64,000 nt of DNA from Pannonibacter carbonis (GCF_003012935.1 NZ_PUDR01000001.1:438343-502342), one strand, 5' to 3'. Numbered from the stretch's first letter, positions 52,488 to 61,523 are shown. Translations and numbers: made by a program. Notes: generated by a model not told the origin, from the sequence alone.

Positions 52488-53581
52488 CGCGGCTGATTGC
52501 GCCGGAACTTCTGTACCGGAATGGCGATCTGGTAGGCGGACAGGTGGTCGAGGTGACTGATGGCACAGTGACCGCCGTGCGGCCCCGCCGCAGCGATGAC
52601 GCGCGCCCGGATGCCGAGCCTTATCTGCTGCTGCCTGCCCTGACCGACCTGCAGGTGAATGGCGGTGGCGGCGTGATGCTGAATTCCGAACCGACGCCGG
52701 AGGGCATGGCTGCGATCATCGCCGCGCACCGCGGCCTCGGCACGGGCTGGATCCTGCCGACGGTGATCACCGACGCGCCCGAGGTGCTGGCCCGCGCCGT
52801 CAATGCGGCGCTGGAGATGAAGGGCACGCCGGGCTTTCTCGGCCTGCACATCGAGGGCCCGCACATCGCCCCGGCCCGGCGCGGCACGCACAAGGAAGCC
52901 TTCATCCGGCCGCTGGACGAAACGACGATCCACCACTGCGAGCGGCTGCGGGCGGCTAGTATTCCCGTCTTGCTGACACTGGCACCGGAGCGCACGGCCC
53001 CCGAGACCATCACCCGGCTCGCCGACCTCGGTGTCATCGTCTCGGCCGGCCACACGGAAGCGGACGCCACAACAACGGACAGGGCGCTGGCGGCGGGGCT
53101 TTCCGCCTTCACGCATCTCTTCAATGCCATGCCGCCGATGACCTCCCGCGCGCCGGGGATCGTGGCGGCAGCGATCCGCTCGAATGCCCATGTCGGGCTC
53201 ATCGCCGACGGCATCCATGTCGACTGGCGCATGGCTCAGATCGCCTGCGCCGCCCGGCCGGGGAAGAACCTGACCTTCCTCGTCTCCGACGCCATGGCGA
53301 CCGTAGGCGGGCCTGACCATTTCACCATCTACGGCCAGGACATCTTCGTCCGCGACGGAGCGCTGGTGAATGCGGAGGGCTCGCTGGCCGGCGCCCATAT
53401 CGACATGGTGACGAGCCTTGCCAACGCGCATCACCACATCGGCCTGCCGCTGGCAGAGGCGATTGCCATGGCCACCGACGTACCGCGCGCGGCGATGAAC
53501 TTGCCGCCGCTCGGCATCGCAACTGGCCTGCCGGCGGGCGACATGATCGCGCTTGGACCTGATCTGCGCCTGATCGCCTGA
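52484..53581 (+). CDS. nagA: N-acetylhexosamine-6-phosphate deacetylase (NagA/AgaA type)
   Basis: Metal-dependent amidohydrolase of 365 residues that removes the acetyl group from GlcNAc-6-P or GalNAc-6-P. Seen: LLPALTDLQVNGGGGVM, FLGLHIEGPHIAPARRGTHK (metal-binding Glu), SAGHTEADATT, FTHLFNAMPPMTSR and the catalytic Asp in LVSDAMATVGG. It is the last gene of the operon and is followed by a strong terminator. In this operon the substrate is probably GalNAc-6-P (AgaA role), by inference. Confidence 0.92.
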   Translation: MTRLIAPELLYRNGDLVGGQVVEVTDGTVTAVRPRRSDDARPDAEPYLLLPALTDLQVNGGGGVMLNSEPTPEGMAAIIAAHRGLGTGWILPTVITDAPEVLARAVNAALEMKGTPGFLGLHIEGPHIAPARRGTHKEAFIRPLDETTIHHCERLRAASIPVLLTLAPERTAPETITRLADLGVIVSAGHTEADATTTDRALAAGLSAFTHLFNAMPPMTSRAPGIVAAAIRSNAHVGLIADGIHVDWRMAQIACAARPGKNLTFLVSDAMATVGGPDHFTIYGQDIFVRDGALVNAEGSLAGAHIDMVTSLANAHHHIGLPLAEAIAMATDVPRAAMNLPPLGIATGLPAGDMIALGPDLRLIA

Positions 53582-53671
53582 TCAGAGGATGCCAGCGCAA
53601 GGCTTGCACCAAAGCCGGGGATTTACATCCCGACTCCAAACATGATTCCGCAGCACATCCGGCTGCCGGCA

Positions 53672-53725
53672 CCGAGTGTATCGGCCTCTCACGTCAGGAG
53701 GCCGATGCACTCGGCTCTATTTTGG
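53672..53725 (+). terminator. Terminator of the amino-sugar operon
   Basis: Very strong hairpin: a 17-base stem (53672-53688 with 53698-53714, one T-G wobble) and a 9-base loop, followed by CTCTATTTTGG. It lies about 90 bases behind nagA. The 430-base gap from 53582 to 54011 otherwise holds the palindrome described next and, from about 53850 on, a leader without a recognisable gene. Confidence 0.85.
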
Positions 53726-53819
53726 TCAGGCGTGCTCCACTGCCGCCGGGCATAGCAGGGCAGTACCCTTGGCTGACCGGACACCGTCAAAAACTGCACG
53801 TTCAGTCAAGTTTCAGCTT

Positions 53820-53836
53820 ATTCAAGTTACTTGAAT
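53820..53836 (+). promoter_or_regulatory. 17-base palindrome upstream of the dipeptide-type operon
   Basis: Perfect palindrome ATTCAAGT-T-ACTTGAAT in an AT-rich stretch, flanked by further TCAAG copies (GTCAAGTTTCAG upstream, TTTCAAGCC downstream). It lies about 175 bases before the binding-protein gene. A plausible operator; the candidate regulator in the operon is the XRE-cupin protein at 61607. Confidence 0.5.
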
Positions 53837-54011
53837 TTCATTTCAAGCCTCTTTACCGTGCGTGACGTACCTGCTGCAGCGCTCGCTCGGCAGGTGCTGG
53901 GGGAGGGTCACGGACATGGCGCGCCATCGCTTACTCACGCGCGTTGCGGCCCGCATTCCCTCATCGGAGGGGAAGTGATTTCGTGCGTCAAAAAGCGGAG
54001 GGAGCCACATC

Positions 54012-55574
54012 ATGAAGACGACAAGGCGACAATTTCTTGCAGGTACGGCGGCCGTCGGCGTCGCGGGAGCCATCGGGGTGCCCAGCCTGTTCTCGCAGGC
54101 CTTTGCACAGGCCTCCAATACGCTGATCTTTGCGGCCGCCGGTACAGTGACCGGGTCCTGGGATCCAAGCTCGCACACCGTCGCGCCGCAGATCACGGCG
54201 GAAGGCTTCCTGTTCGGCCGCCTGACGCACTGCCCGATGACGCCAGAAAACCCGGGCGAGATCCTGCCCGATCTCGCGGTGTCGTGGAGCCAGATCGACG
54301 AGTTCACACTCGAATACAAGCTGCGCGAAGGCGTTACCTTCCATGACGGCAAACCGTTCACGGCCCGGGATGTCAAGGCGACCTATGAGTATGCCTCAGA
54401 CCCGAGCCGCCCGGCTTCGGCCTGGTATCCGGGACGCGTTGACGTCGAGGTCGTCGATGACCTCACTGTACGGCTGTCCACCAAGGCTCATGGCTATCCT
54501 GCCCTGAACTTCTGGTATGTCTCCTCGTTCCTGCCAATCCTTTGTGCAGACGATGTCGCCAATCCAGACACACTGAAGCAGCGCCCGAACGGCACCGGAC
54601 CGTTCAAGTATGTCAGCACCACCGGTGACCAGATCGCTTTCCAGGCTTTCGACGGCTATCATGGAGGAAAGCCGGCGATCGAGAACCTGATCTGGGCCTA
54701 TGTGCCGGACGCCAACACCCGTGTGCTCGGCCTCATGAACGGACAGTACCACCTGACCGAGCGCCTCGAGCCCGAGCAGTATGTCTCGCTGTCAAAGGAA
54801 GCCGGCATCAAGACCGACCGCTCGCTGTCCAGCGAAAACAAGTACCTGCACTTCCGCTGCAACAAGCCGCCGTTCGACGATGTGCGCGTGCGCCTCGCCG
54901 CCTTCCACTCGATCGACCGCGATCAGGTTCTCGCCATTGTCGGCGAGGCAGGCCAGGCGTCCAACTGCCACCTGTCGCCGGTGAAGTTCGGCTTCACTGA
55001 TGTCGAGGGCTACCCGGAATACAACCCGGAGAAGGCGCAGGCGCTGCTGGCCGAGGCCGGCTACCCGAACGGCCAGGGCCTGCCGGAAATCGAATACATC
55101 ACCTCGGTCGGCTTCTATCCGAAGACGCGCGAATACGGCGAGCTCATCTCGGCGATGCTGCAGGAGCAGGGTTTCCCAGTGAAGCTCACCACGCTGGAAC
55201 CTGCCGCCTGGGAAGAGCAGCTCTATCGCCGCGCCGACGGCCAGGGCCCCGGCCACATCGTCGACGTCGGCTGGATCACCGGTTCGCCAGAGCCGGACCT
55301 GGTGTTGCGCCCGAACTACCACTCGCAGTTCGCGCTCATCAACGGCATCAACGATCCGGAGATCGACGCCTCGCTCGACAAGGAGCGCAATGCGCCGAAC
55401 ACCGAAGAACGGCTGAAGATCCTGCAAACCGAGACGCTGCCGCTGATCGCTGCGAAGGCACCGAGTATCTCCCTGTTCTCGAGCGTGTTCCTTCGCGCCA
55501 TGAGCAACAAGGTCGACGGCGTCACGTTCCTGCCAAACGGGCCGATCGACCTGCGCAAGGCGACCATCTCCTAA
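54012..55574 (+). CDS. Dipeptide/oligopeptide-type ABC transporter substrate-binding protein
   Basis: Periplasmic binding protein of SBP family 5, 520 residues. The N-terminus MKTTRRQFLAGTAAVGVAGAIG is a Tat signal (twin arginine followed by QFL), so it is exported folded. Family segments: LPDLAVSWSQIDEFTLEYKLREGVTFHDGKPFTARDVKATYE and GTGPFKYV. The C-terminal half has ALLAEAGYPNGQGLPEIEYIT. It begins an operon with two permeases, a fused ATPase, an M20 amidohydrolase and an SDR. Ligand unknown; an N-acylated amino acid or peptide would match the M20 enzyme. Confidence 0.9.
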   Translation: MKTTRRQFLAGTAAVGVAGAIGVPSLFSQAFAQASNTLIFAAAGTVTGSWDPSSHTVAPQITAEGFLFGRLTHCPMTPENPGEILPDLAVSWSQIDEFTLEYKLREGVTFHDGKPFTARDVKATYEYASDPSRPASAWYPGRVDVEVVDDLTVRLSTKAHGYPALNFWYVSSFLPILCADDVANPDTLKQRPNGTGPFKYVSTTGDQIAFQAFDGYHGGKPAIENLIWAYVPDANTRVLGLMNGQYHLTERLEPEQYVSLSKEAGIKTDRSLSSENKYLHFRCNKPPFDDVRVRLAAFHSIDRDQVLAIVGEAGQASNCHLSPVKFGFTDVEGYPEYNPEKAQALLAEAGYPNGQGLPEIEYITSVGFYPKTREYGELISAMLQEQGFPVKLTTLEPAAWEEQLYRRADGQGPGHIVDVGWITGSPEPDLVLRPNYHSQFALINGINDPEIDASLDKERNAPNTEERLKILQTETLPLIAAKAPSISLFSSVFLRAMSNKVDGVTFLPNGPIDLRKATIS

Positions 55575-55598
55575 GCCTGCCTCTCTCCAGACAGCGGA

Positions 55599-55625
55599 CT
55601 GCCGGCCGGATCATCCGGCCGGCAG
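55599..55625 (+). other. 12-base perfect hairpin between binding-protein and permease genes
   Basis: CTGCCGGCCGGA / TCCGGCCGGCAG with loop TCA, 25 bases behind the binding-protein stop and about 50 bases before the permease start. No T-tract. Likely protects the binding-protein mRNA and lowers expression of downstream genes. Confidence 0.65.
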
Positions 55626-55676
55626 CACACCCCGTCGTGTCCGTTTCAGGCCCCGGCCCTGCCAGGAATCCCGTCT

Positions 55677-56663
55677 ATGGCATTTGCTATCGAGTTCTTC
55701 ATCAGGCGCCTGAGCCAGGGACTGCTGATCGTCCTGCTCGTTGCCTTCGTCATCTTCACGCTGCTGCGCATCGCGCCGGGTGACCCGATCCGCATCATCC
55801 TGGGGCCGATGGCGACGGCGACGGCCATGGAAGAGACAGCACGCGAACTTGGCCTGCGTGACCCCATTCCCGTCCAGTTCGGCCGCTTCATCGTGCAGGT
55901 CGCCAGCGGTGACTTCGGCCATTCCTTCATTCGCGGCAAGCAGGGCGGGGCGAGCGGCGGCTCTCAGGACGGTGCGCCGGACCTGTCGCAGCGCGCCTCG
56001 GTGATGGACCTCATCCTCACCGCCTTGCCCTACACGCTGATCCTTGCCAGCCTCGGCCTGATCTTCGCCTTCCTGATCGCCATCCCGATCGGGCTCGCCG
56101 CCGGCCTCAATGCCGGACGATGGCAACAGAAGCTCGGACTTTACATCTCGTCCTTCTTCGTCTCGCTGCCCAACATCTGGGTCGGCGTGGTGCTGATCTA
56201 CCTGCTGTCGGCGAAATCCGGGCTGCTTCCGGCCATCGGCTATCGCGGCATCGCCTATGCGATCATCCCGGCCATCGTCATGGCCATCGAGATGTCGCCG
56301 ATCCTGATCCGCGCCATCGCCGTGTCGATCGCCGCGAACGTGCAGGAAGGCTATTTCAACGTCGGCCAGGTGCGCGGCATCCCGCGCAGCAAGATGATTT
56401 ACCGGCACGTGGTCCGCAACGCAGCCGTGCCGCTCCTCAATGTCTTCAGCGCGCAGATGATCGGCATGCTGCTCGGCGGCCTGTTCGTGGTCGAATACAT
56501 CTTCTCGTTCCCGGGCATCGGGCTGCTGACCATCAACGCCGTGTTCCAGCGGGATTTCCCGATCATCCAGGCGGTTGCCATCCTCGCCAGCGCCGTCCTG
56601 GTGCTGATCAACATCCTCGTCGATTTCGCCTCGACGACGATCGACCGCCGCCTGAAGTTCTGA
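55677..56663 (+). CDS. Dipeptide-type ABC transporter permease (DppB-like)
   Basis: Permease of 328 residues. The opening IRRLSQGLLIVLLVAFVIFTLLRIAPGDPIRIILG is diagnostic of DppB/OppB, and the EAA loop is YFNVGQVRGIPRSKMIYRHVVRNAAVPLL. An insert near residues 85-105 (GKQGGASGGSQDGAPD) is longer than usual. The ribosome binding region is weak (AGGAATCCC before the ATG at 55677). Confidence 0.92.
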   Translation: MAFAIEFFIRRLSQGLLIVLLVAFVIFTLLRIAPGDPIRIILGPMATATAMEETARELGLRDPIPVQFGRFIVQVASGDFGHSFIRGKQGGASGGSQDGAPDLSQRASVMDLILTALPYTLILASLGLIFAFLIAIPIGLAAGLNAGRWQQKLGLYISSFFVSLPNIWVGVVLIYLLSAKSGLLPAIGYRGIAYAIIPAIVMAIEMSPILIRAIAVSIAANVQEGYFNVGQVRGIPRSKMIYRHVVRNAAVPLLNVFSAQMIGMLLGGLFVVEYIFSFPGIGLLTINAVFQRDFPIIQAVAILASAVLVLINILVDFASTTIDRRLKF

Positions 56664-56672
56664 GGACCCCGG

Positions 56673-57572
56673 ATGACTGACATCCCTCTCTCTGCCCGGC
56701 CCCGCAGCCGTTCGGTCGCCCACCGCATCCTTGCCGGCGCCTGGGCGACGACCGAGATGAAGGTGGCCTTCTTCATCTTCGCAGCCCTCGCCGTGCTGAC
56801 CGTGGTCGCCCCGTTCGTCATCGACGCATCGGCCACGAAGATCACGGTGGCCGACCGCTTCCTGCCGCCGATCTTCATGGAGGGCGGGCGCTATCCCTAT
56901 CTGCTCGGCACCGACCAGCTCGGCCGCGACCTGCTGCTGCGCTCGCTGATCGGCCTGCGCAACGCCTTCGCCATCGGCATCGTCTCGGTGGTCATCATGT
57001 TCGTGATCGGCTGCGCCATCGGCATCTACTCCGGCTATCGCGGCGGCTGGGTCGATGTCGTGCTGATGCGCATCACCGACGTGCAGATGTCGATCCCGGT
57101 GGTCATCCTCGCCATCACCATCCTCGGCATGTCGCGGCCAAACGCCTTCACGGTGATTGCCGTTCTGGTGCTTGCCAGCTGGCCTGCCTACGCCCGCGTC
57201 GCGCGCTCGGTCACGCTCGCCGAGCGTCAGAAGGAGTATGTGCGCGCGGCGAAGATCCTCGGCGCATCGGACCTGCGGATCATGGCGCTACACATTGCTC
57301 CGTCGATCCTGCCATCGATTGCCTTCGTCGCCGTGCTCGACATCGCGCGGATGATGATCTTCGAGGCGATCTTCGGCTTCATCGGCATCGGCATCCAGCC
57401 GCCGACGCCGACCTTCGGCACGATCATCTCGGCCGGCACCCAGTATCTCCTCAACGCCTGGTGGATCACCATCGTGCCGGGCTTCCTGCTCGCCCTCGCG
57501 CTCACCAGCCTCAACCTGATGGGCGGCGTGCTCGAGCGCTCGCGCAACCTCGTGCTCCAGGGACAACTGTGA
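56673..57572 (+). CDS. Dipeptide-type ABC transporter permease (DppC-like)
   Basis: Permease of 299 residues. Seen: PYLLGTDQLGRDLLLRSLIGLRNAFAIGIV, the DppC hallmark, and the EAA loop EYVRAAKILGASDLRIMALHIAPSIL. It ends GAxLxxxxPTPTFGTII-like (GIQPPTPTFGTIIS). The stop codon overlaps the start of the fused ATPase gene (TGATG). Confidence 0.93.
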   Translation: MTDIPLSARPRSRSVAHRILAGAWATTEMKVAFFIFAALAVLTVVAPFVIDASATKITVADRFLPPIFMEGGRYPYLLGTDQLGRDLLLRSLIGLRNAFAIGIVSVVIMFVIGCAIGIYSGYRGGWVDVVLMRITDVQMSIPVVILAITILGMSRPNAFTVIAVLVLASWPAYARVARSVTLAERQKEYVRAAKILGASDLRIMALHIAPSILPSIAFVAVLDIARMMIFEAIFGFIGIGIQPPTPTFGTIISAGTQYLLNAWWITIVPGFLLALALTSLNLMGGVLERSRNLVLQGQL

Positions 57573-59434
57573 TGGCGACCGAACCAATCATGCGGGTGGA
57601 GAGCCTGTCGGTCGTGCTCGACAGCGCAGCCGGATCCCGCCCGATCCTCTCCGATGTCAGCTTCGACGTGGCGCCGCGCTCCGTGCTTGGCATCATCGGC
57701 GAAAGCGGTTCAGGCAAGACGGTGCTCTCGAACGCGCTGATCAACTGGATCCACAAGCCGCTGCGGCTGACCTCCGGCCGCGTCCTCTATCAGGGCCGCG
57801 ACCTTCTCGCCCTGCCGGAACAGGCGATGGCGAACCTGCGCGGTCGCGAGATCGCCTATATCGGCGCGAACCCGACCATCGCCCTCGATCCGACCATTCC
57901 GGTCGGTCACCAGATCGTCGAGAAACTCAAGGAAGTCGAGCCCGGCATCTCCGAGGCGGATGCCCGCAAGCGCGTCGTCGACACGCTCGACGCGGTGCGC
58001 ATCCCCTCGGCCGTTCGCCGGTTCGACGAGTACCCGTTCCAGTTCTCCGGCGGCATGATGCAGCGGGCGATGATCGTCGACGCGCTGGTGTCCAATCCGA
58101 AGCTCCTGATCGCCGACAACATCACCCAGCCGCTGGACGTGACGGTGGCGGCGCAGATCATCCGGCTGCTGCGCGACCTGCAGAGTGCCTTCGAGACGTC
58201 GATCGTCTTCATCTCCTCGTCGCTCGGCGTCGTCACCGACACGGCCGACGATGTCATCGTCATCAATGCCGGCCGCATCGTCGAACGGCAGCCGGCAGCA
58301 CGGATTACCGCCGCGCCGGAGCATGCCTACACCCGCGACCTCATCGCCAAGGTGCCCCGGCTGTGGGCTGAGGCCGAAACCCCGGAACCGAGCCCGGGCA
58401 GCGACATCGTGCTGGAAGTGCGCGACGTCGAGCGCACCTACGTCGTGCGCGACCGTGCCCGGCTCTTCGGCGAGAACCAAGTGCGCGCCGTGCGCGGCGT
58501 CAGCTTCGATGTGCGGCGCGGCGAGAGCTTCGGCCTGATCGGGGAATCGGGCTGCGGCAAGTCCACCCTGTCCCGGCTGCTGTCCTCCATCGAGCAGCCG
58601 GACAAGGGCTCGATCAAGGTCGAGGGCCGCGACATTGCCGGGCTGAAGGGCACGCCGCTGCTGGCGATGCGGCGGCGGTTCCAGTTGCTGTTGCAGGACC
58701 CCTACAACGCCATCCCTGCCCATGCCTCGATCGGCCGCACAATTGAGGAGCCCTTGCGCATCCACGGGCTGGCGCGCGGCGCAGCGCTGAAACAGCGCGT
58801 GCGCGACGTGATGACCGAAGTGGGACTGTCACCGGATCTCTATGACAACCTGCCGGTTGGCCTTTCGGCCGGCCAGCGCCAGCGCATCAACATTGCCCGC
58901 GCCCTGATCCTCGAACCGAGCCTGATGATCCTCGACGAGACGCTGTCGGCGCTCGACCAGGTGGAGCAGGCGCGGCTTCTCGCCCTGTTCGAGGCGCTGC
59001 AGAAGCGCCACGGCATCACCTATCTCTACATCTCGCATGATCTTGCCATGGTGCGGCGCGTCTGTGCCCGCATCGGCGTGATGTATCTCGGCCGCATTGT
59101 CGAGCTTGCCGACAATCACACGATCTTCGAGACCCCCGCCCATCCCTATACCCGCACGTTGCTGAGCTCCGTCCTGACGGTCGAGCCCAAGCCTTTCCTG
59201 CCGGAGACCTATCTGATGGAAGGCGAGCCGCCGGATCCGATCCATATCCCGGACGGCTGCACGTTCCGGACGCGGTGCCCGTTCGCCTCCGCCCGCTGTG
59301 CCACCGAGGAGCCGCATCTTGTTGCCACTGCCGAGGGCAACGGGGCGGCCTGCCATCTCGAGCCCGGCCACCTGCCGCCGCCCTCCCTGCCGCCCGCGCC
59401 TGCCGGGCGCGCCGCCGCCTGCCTCGAGACGTGA
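57572..59434 (+). CDS. Fused dipeptide-type ABC transporter ATPases (DppD-DppF) with degenerate first domain
   Basis: One protein of 620 residues with two nucleotide-binding domains. Domain 1: Walker A GESGSGKT (43-50), signature FSGGMM (158-163), but Walker B reads LLIADNITQPLD, so the catalytic Glu is Asn183, and the H-loop reads FISSSLGVV, so His is Ser216. Domain 2 is intact: GESGCGKS (324-331), LSAGQRQR (from 431), LMILDETLSALD (Glu456) and ISHDLAM (His489), followed by the oligopeptide-type C-terminal extension GCTFRTRCPFASARCATEEP with the cysteine cluster. ATG at 57572 overlaps the dppC stop. The first domain can probably bind but not efficiently hydrolyse ATP. Confidence 0.92.
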   Translation: MATEPIMRVESLSVVLDSAAGSRPILSDVSFDVAPRSVLGIIGESGSGKTVLSNALINWIHKPLRLTSGRVLYQGRDLLALPEQAMANLRGREIAYIGANPTIALDPTIPVGHQIVEKLKEVEPGISEADARKRVVDTLDAVRIPSAVRRFDEYPFQFSGGMMQRAMIVDALVSNPKLLIADNITQPLDVTVAAQIIRLLRDLQSAFETSIVFISSSLGVVTDTADDVIVINAGRIVERQPAARITAAPEHAYTRDLIAKVPRLWAEAETPEPSPGSDIVLEVRDVERTYVVRDRARLFGENQVRAVRGVSFDVRRGESFGLIGESGCGKSTLSRLLSSIEQPDKGSIKVEGRDIAGLKGTPLLAMRRRFQLLLQDPYNAIPAHASIGRTIEEPLRIHGLARGAALKQRVRDVMTEVGLSPDLYDNLPVGLSAGQRQRINIARALILEPSLMILDETLSALDQVEQARLLALFEALQKRHGITYLYISHDLAMVRRVCARIGVMYLGRIVELADNHTIFETPAHPYTRTLLSSVLTVEPKPFLPETYLMEGEPPDPIHIPDGCTFRTRCPFASARCATEEPHLVATAEGNGAACHLEPGHLPPPSLPPAPAGRAAACLET

Positions 59435-59436
59435 CC

Positions 59437-60630
59437 ATGACCCGAGAAACCCCGGATCCGACCCGCTTCCTCACCGAACGTCTCCCGATCTACCGGGACT
59501 GGCGCCAGCATCTGCACCGTCACCCGGAGACGGCCTTCGCCGAGCATGAGACCGCCGCCTTCGTAGGCGGACGGTTGCGGGACATGGGGCTCGAGGTGGC
59601 CGAGGGCCTGGCGGGCACCGGCCTTGTCGCCACGCTTCGGGGCACAGGGCCGGGCCGCAAGATCGGCCTGCGCGCCGACATGGACGCGCTGCCGATCCCC
59701 GAGACGGGCACCGTGCCCTGGCGGTCGCTCCGACCCGGGGTCTCGCATGCCTGCGGCCATGATGGCCACATGACAATGCTGCTGGCCGCCGCCGACTATC
59801 TGAGCCGCCAGACAGATTTGGCCGGTACCATCCATTTCGTGTTCCAGCCGGCGGAGGAGGCCGCGGGCGGCGGGCAGAAGATGGTCGAGGAGGGCCTCTT
59901 TGACCGCTATCCGATGGACAGCATCTTCGGGCTGCACAACTGGCCGGGCCTGCCGCTGGGCCAGGTCGCCGTCCGGCCGGGTGCCATGATGGCGGCGATG
60001 GACCTGTTTTCCTTCCGGATCCGGGCGCGGGGCGTGCATGCGGCCATGCCGCATCTCGGCACGGATTCCATCGTCGCGGCCGGCGCGCTGGCCGGAAGCC
60101 TGCAGAACATCGTCTCGCGCGCCATCGACCCGCACCATCCGCTCGTGCTGTCGCTGACCCAGATCCATGGCGGCCAGTCGCTCAATGCCTTGCCCGACCA
60201 GGTCGACCTGCAGGGAACGCTGCGCTACTTCGACGACACGGCCGGCGCCATCGCCCACCGGCGCATGCGCGAGATCGCCGAGGGCATCGCCCGCAGCCAC
60301 GACGTGGCCATCGATCTCGACATCAAGCCGGCCTATCCGGTGACCCTGAACGAGACGACGGCCACGGCTGCGATGGTCAGGGCCGCCCGGCGGCTACCCG
60401 GTGGACTGGACATTGTCGAGCAGTTCACCCCGAGCACGGCGTCGGAAGACTTCGCCTTCATGCTGCAGGCCCGGCCCGGCGCCTATGCCTGGATCGGCAA
60501 CGGCCGCGACACGGCGCTGCACAATCCCGACTTCGACTTCAACGACGACCTGATCCCGATCGGCGCACGCTACTGGATCGAGGTCGCCGGCGAGGCACTG
60601 GATGCCCCTGGCACCGGCGCACGCAACTGA
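59437..60630 (+). CDS. M20-family amidohydrolase/peptidase
   Basis: Zinc-dependent amidohydrolase of 397 residues (hippurate hydrolase/IAA-amino acid hydrolase branch). Seen: WRQHLHRHPETAFAEHETA, GLRADMDALPIPE, SHACGHDGHMTMLL (metal ligands), FQPAEEAAGGGQKMVEEGLF and SEDFAFMLQARPGAYAWIG. It releases amino acids from N-acyl or short peptide substrates. ATG at 59437 lies 2 bases behind the ATPase stop; a GTG at 59431 is an alternative start. Position in the operon implies that its substrate is what the transporter imports. Confidence 0.92.
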   Translation: MTRETPDPTRFLTERLPIYRDWRQHLHRHPETAFAEHETAAFVGGRLRDMGLEVAEGLAGTGLVATLRGTGPGRKIGLRADMDALPIPETGTVPWRSLRPGVSHACGHDGHMTMLLAAADYLSRQTDLAGTIHFVFQPAEEAAGGGQKMVEEGLFDRYPMDSIFGLHNWPGLPLGQVAVRPGAMMAAMDLFSFRIRARGVHAAMPHLGTDSIVAAGALAGSLQNIVSRAIDPHHPLVLSLTQIHGGQSLNALPDQVDLQGTLRYFDDTAGAIAHRRMREIAEGIARSHDVAIDLDIKPAYPVTLNETTATAAMVRAARRLPGGLDIVEQFTPSTASEDFAFMLQARPGAYAWIGNGRDTALHNPDFDFNDDLIPIGARYWIEVAGEALDAPGTGARN

Positions 60631-60656
60631 CCCAACCCGGTTCAAGGAGACAGGAC

Positions 60657-61415
60657 ATGAGACTTTCCGGTAAACGCGCCCTCCTCATCGGTGCAGCAAC
60701 CGGCATCGGCCGGGCCACGGCCATCGAGTTCGCCCGCAATGGCGCAAGCCAGGTGATCGCCGACATCAACAAAGAAGAGGCAGAAGCCTGCGCCGCGCTG
60801 TGCCGCACGGCCGGCGGCGCGGCCATCGCGCTCCAGTGCGACGTCCGCGACGAGGCCTCGGTGCGGTCCGTCGTCGAGACGGCCGAAGCGACCCTCGGCG
60901 GGCTCGACACGCTGGTCTATCTGGCCGGCCTGCAGCGCACCGGACTGATCGAACAGTTCGATGCGGAAACCTGGGACGCGATCTTCGACGTCAACGCCCG
61001 CGGCACGTTCTTTGCCGCCAAATATGCAGGTCCGGCGATCGCACGGGCGGGAGGTGGCGCCATCATAACCACGTCGTCGCTGGCGGGTCTGCGTGGTGCT
61101 GCCGGAATGGCATCCTATGCTGCGGCCAAGGGCGCGGTGATCGCCTTCACCGTGGCCCTTGCCCAGGAGTTGGCCCCGCAGAACATCCGCGTCAATTCGG
61201 TGCTGCCAGGCTGGATCGATACGCCGTTCAACGCGCCCGCCATCGACCTGATGGGCGGTGTCGAGGCCCATGCCGAGATCGTGCGCCGCGTCGTGCCGCT
61301 CGGCCGGCAGGGCACGCCGGAAGATGTTGCACCGATCTATGTCTTCCTCGCTTCGGAGGAGGCGCGCTACATCACGGCAAAGTCGATGATGGTCGATGGC
61401 GGCATGGCGCACTGA
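60657..61415 (+). CDS. SDR-family oxidoreductase
   Basis: Short-chain dehydrogenase/reductase of 252 residues. Cofactor motif LIGAATGIGRAT, VIADINKEEAEA with an acidic residue after the second strand (favours NAD), LVYLAGLQ in the NNAG position, catalytic TTSSLAGLRG and SYAAAKGAV. YITAKSMMVDGGM near the end. It follows the M20 gene by 26 bases with GGAGA as ribosome binding site. Probably acts on a product of the imported compound. Confidence 0.88.
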   Translation: MRLSGKRALLIGAATGIGRATAIEFARNGASQVIADINKEEAEACAALCRTAGGAAIALQCDVRDEASVRSVVETAEATLGGLDTLVYLAGLQRTGLIEQFDAETWDAIFDVNARGTFFAAKYAGPAIARAGGGAIITTSSLAGLRGAAGMASYAAAKGAVIAFTVALAQELAPQNIRVNSVLPGWIDTPFNAPAIDLMGGVEAHAEIVRRVVPLGRQGTPEDVAPIYVFLASEEARYITAKSMMVDGGMAH

Positions 61416-61484
61416 AAGACGTATTGACGGGGAACAAGCCGGGGGAAAGTGGCGCCTGCCTCGCGTAGGGGCAGTTGCATCACC

Positions 61485-61500
61485 AAGCGCATCTGCGCTT
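61485..61500 (+). promoter_or_regulatory. Palindrome between the SDR and the XRE-cupin gene
   Basis: Perfect 7-base inverted repeat AAGCGCA-TC-TGCGCTT in the 191-base gap. It may be an autoregulatory operator of the XRE-cupin gene or a terminator of the upstream operon; there is no T-tract, which favours an operator. Confidence 0.4.
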
Positions 61501-61523
61501 ATATCGCCGCATGGAGCGACATC

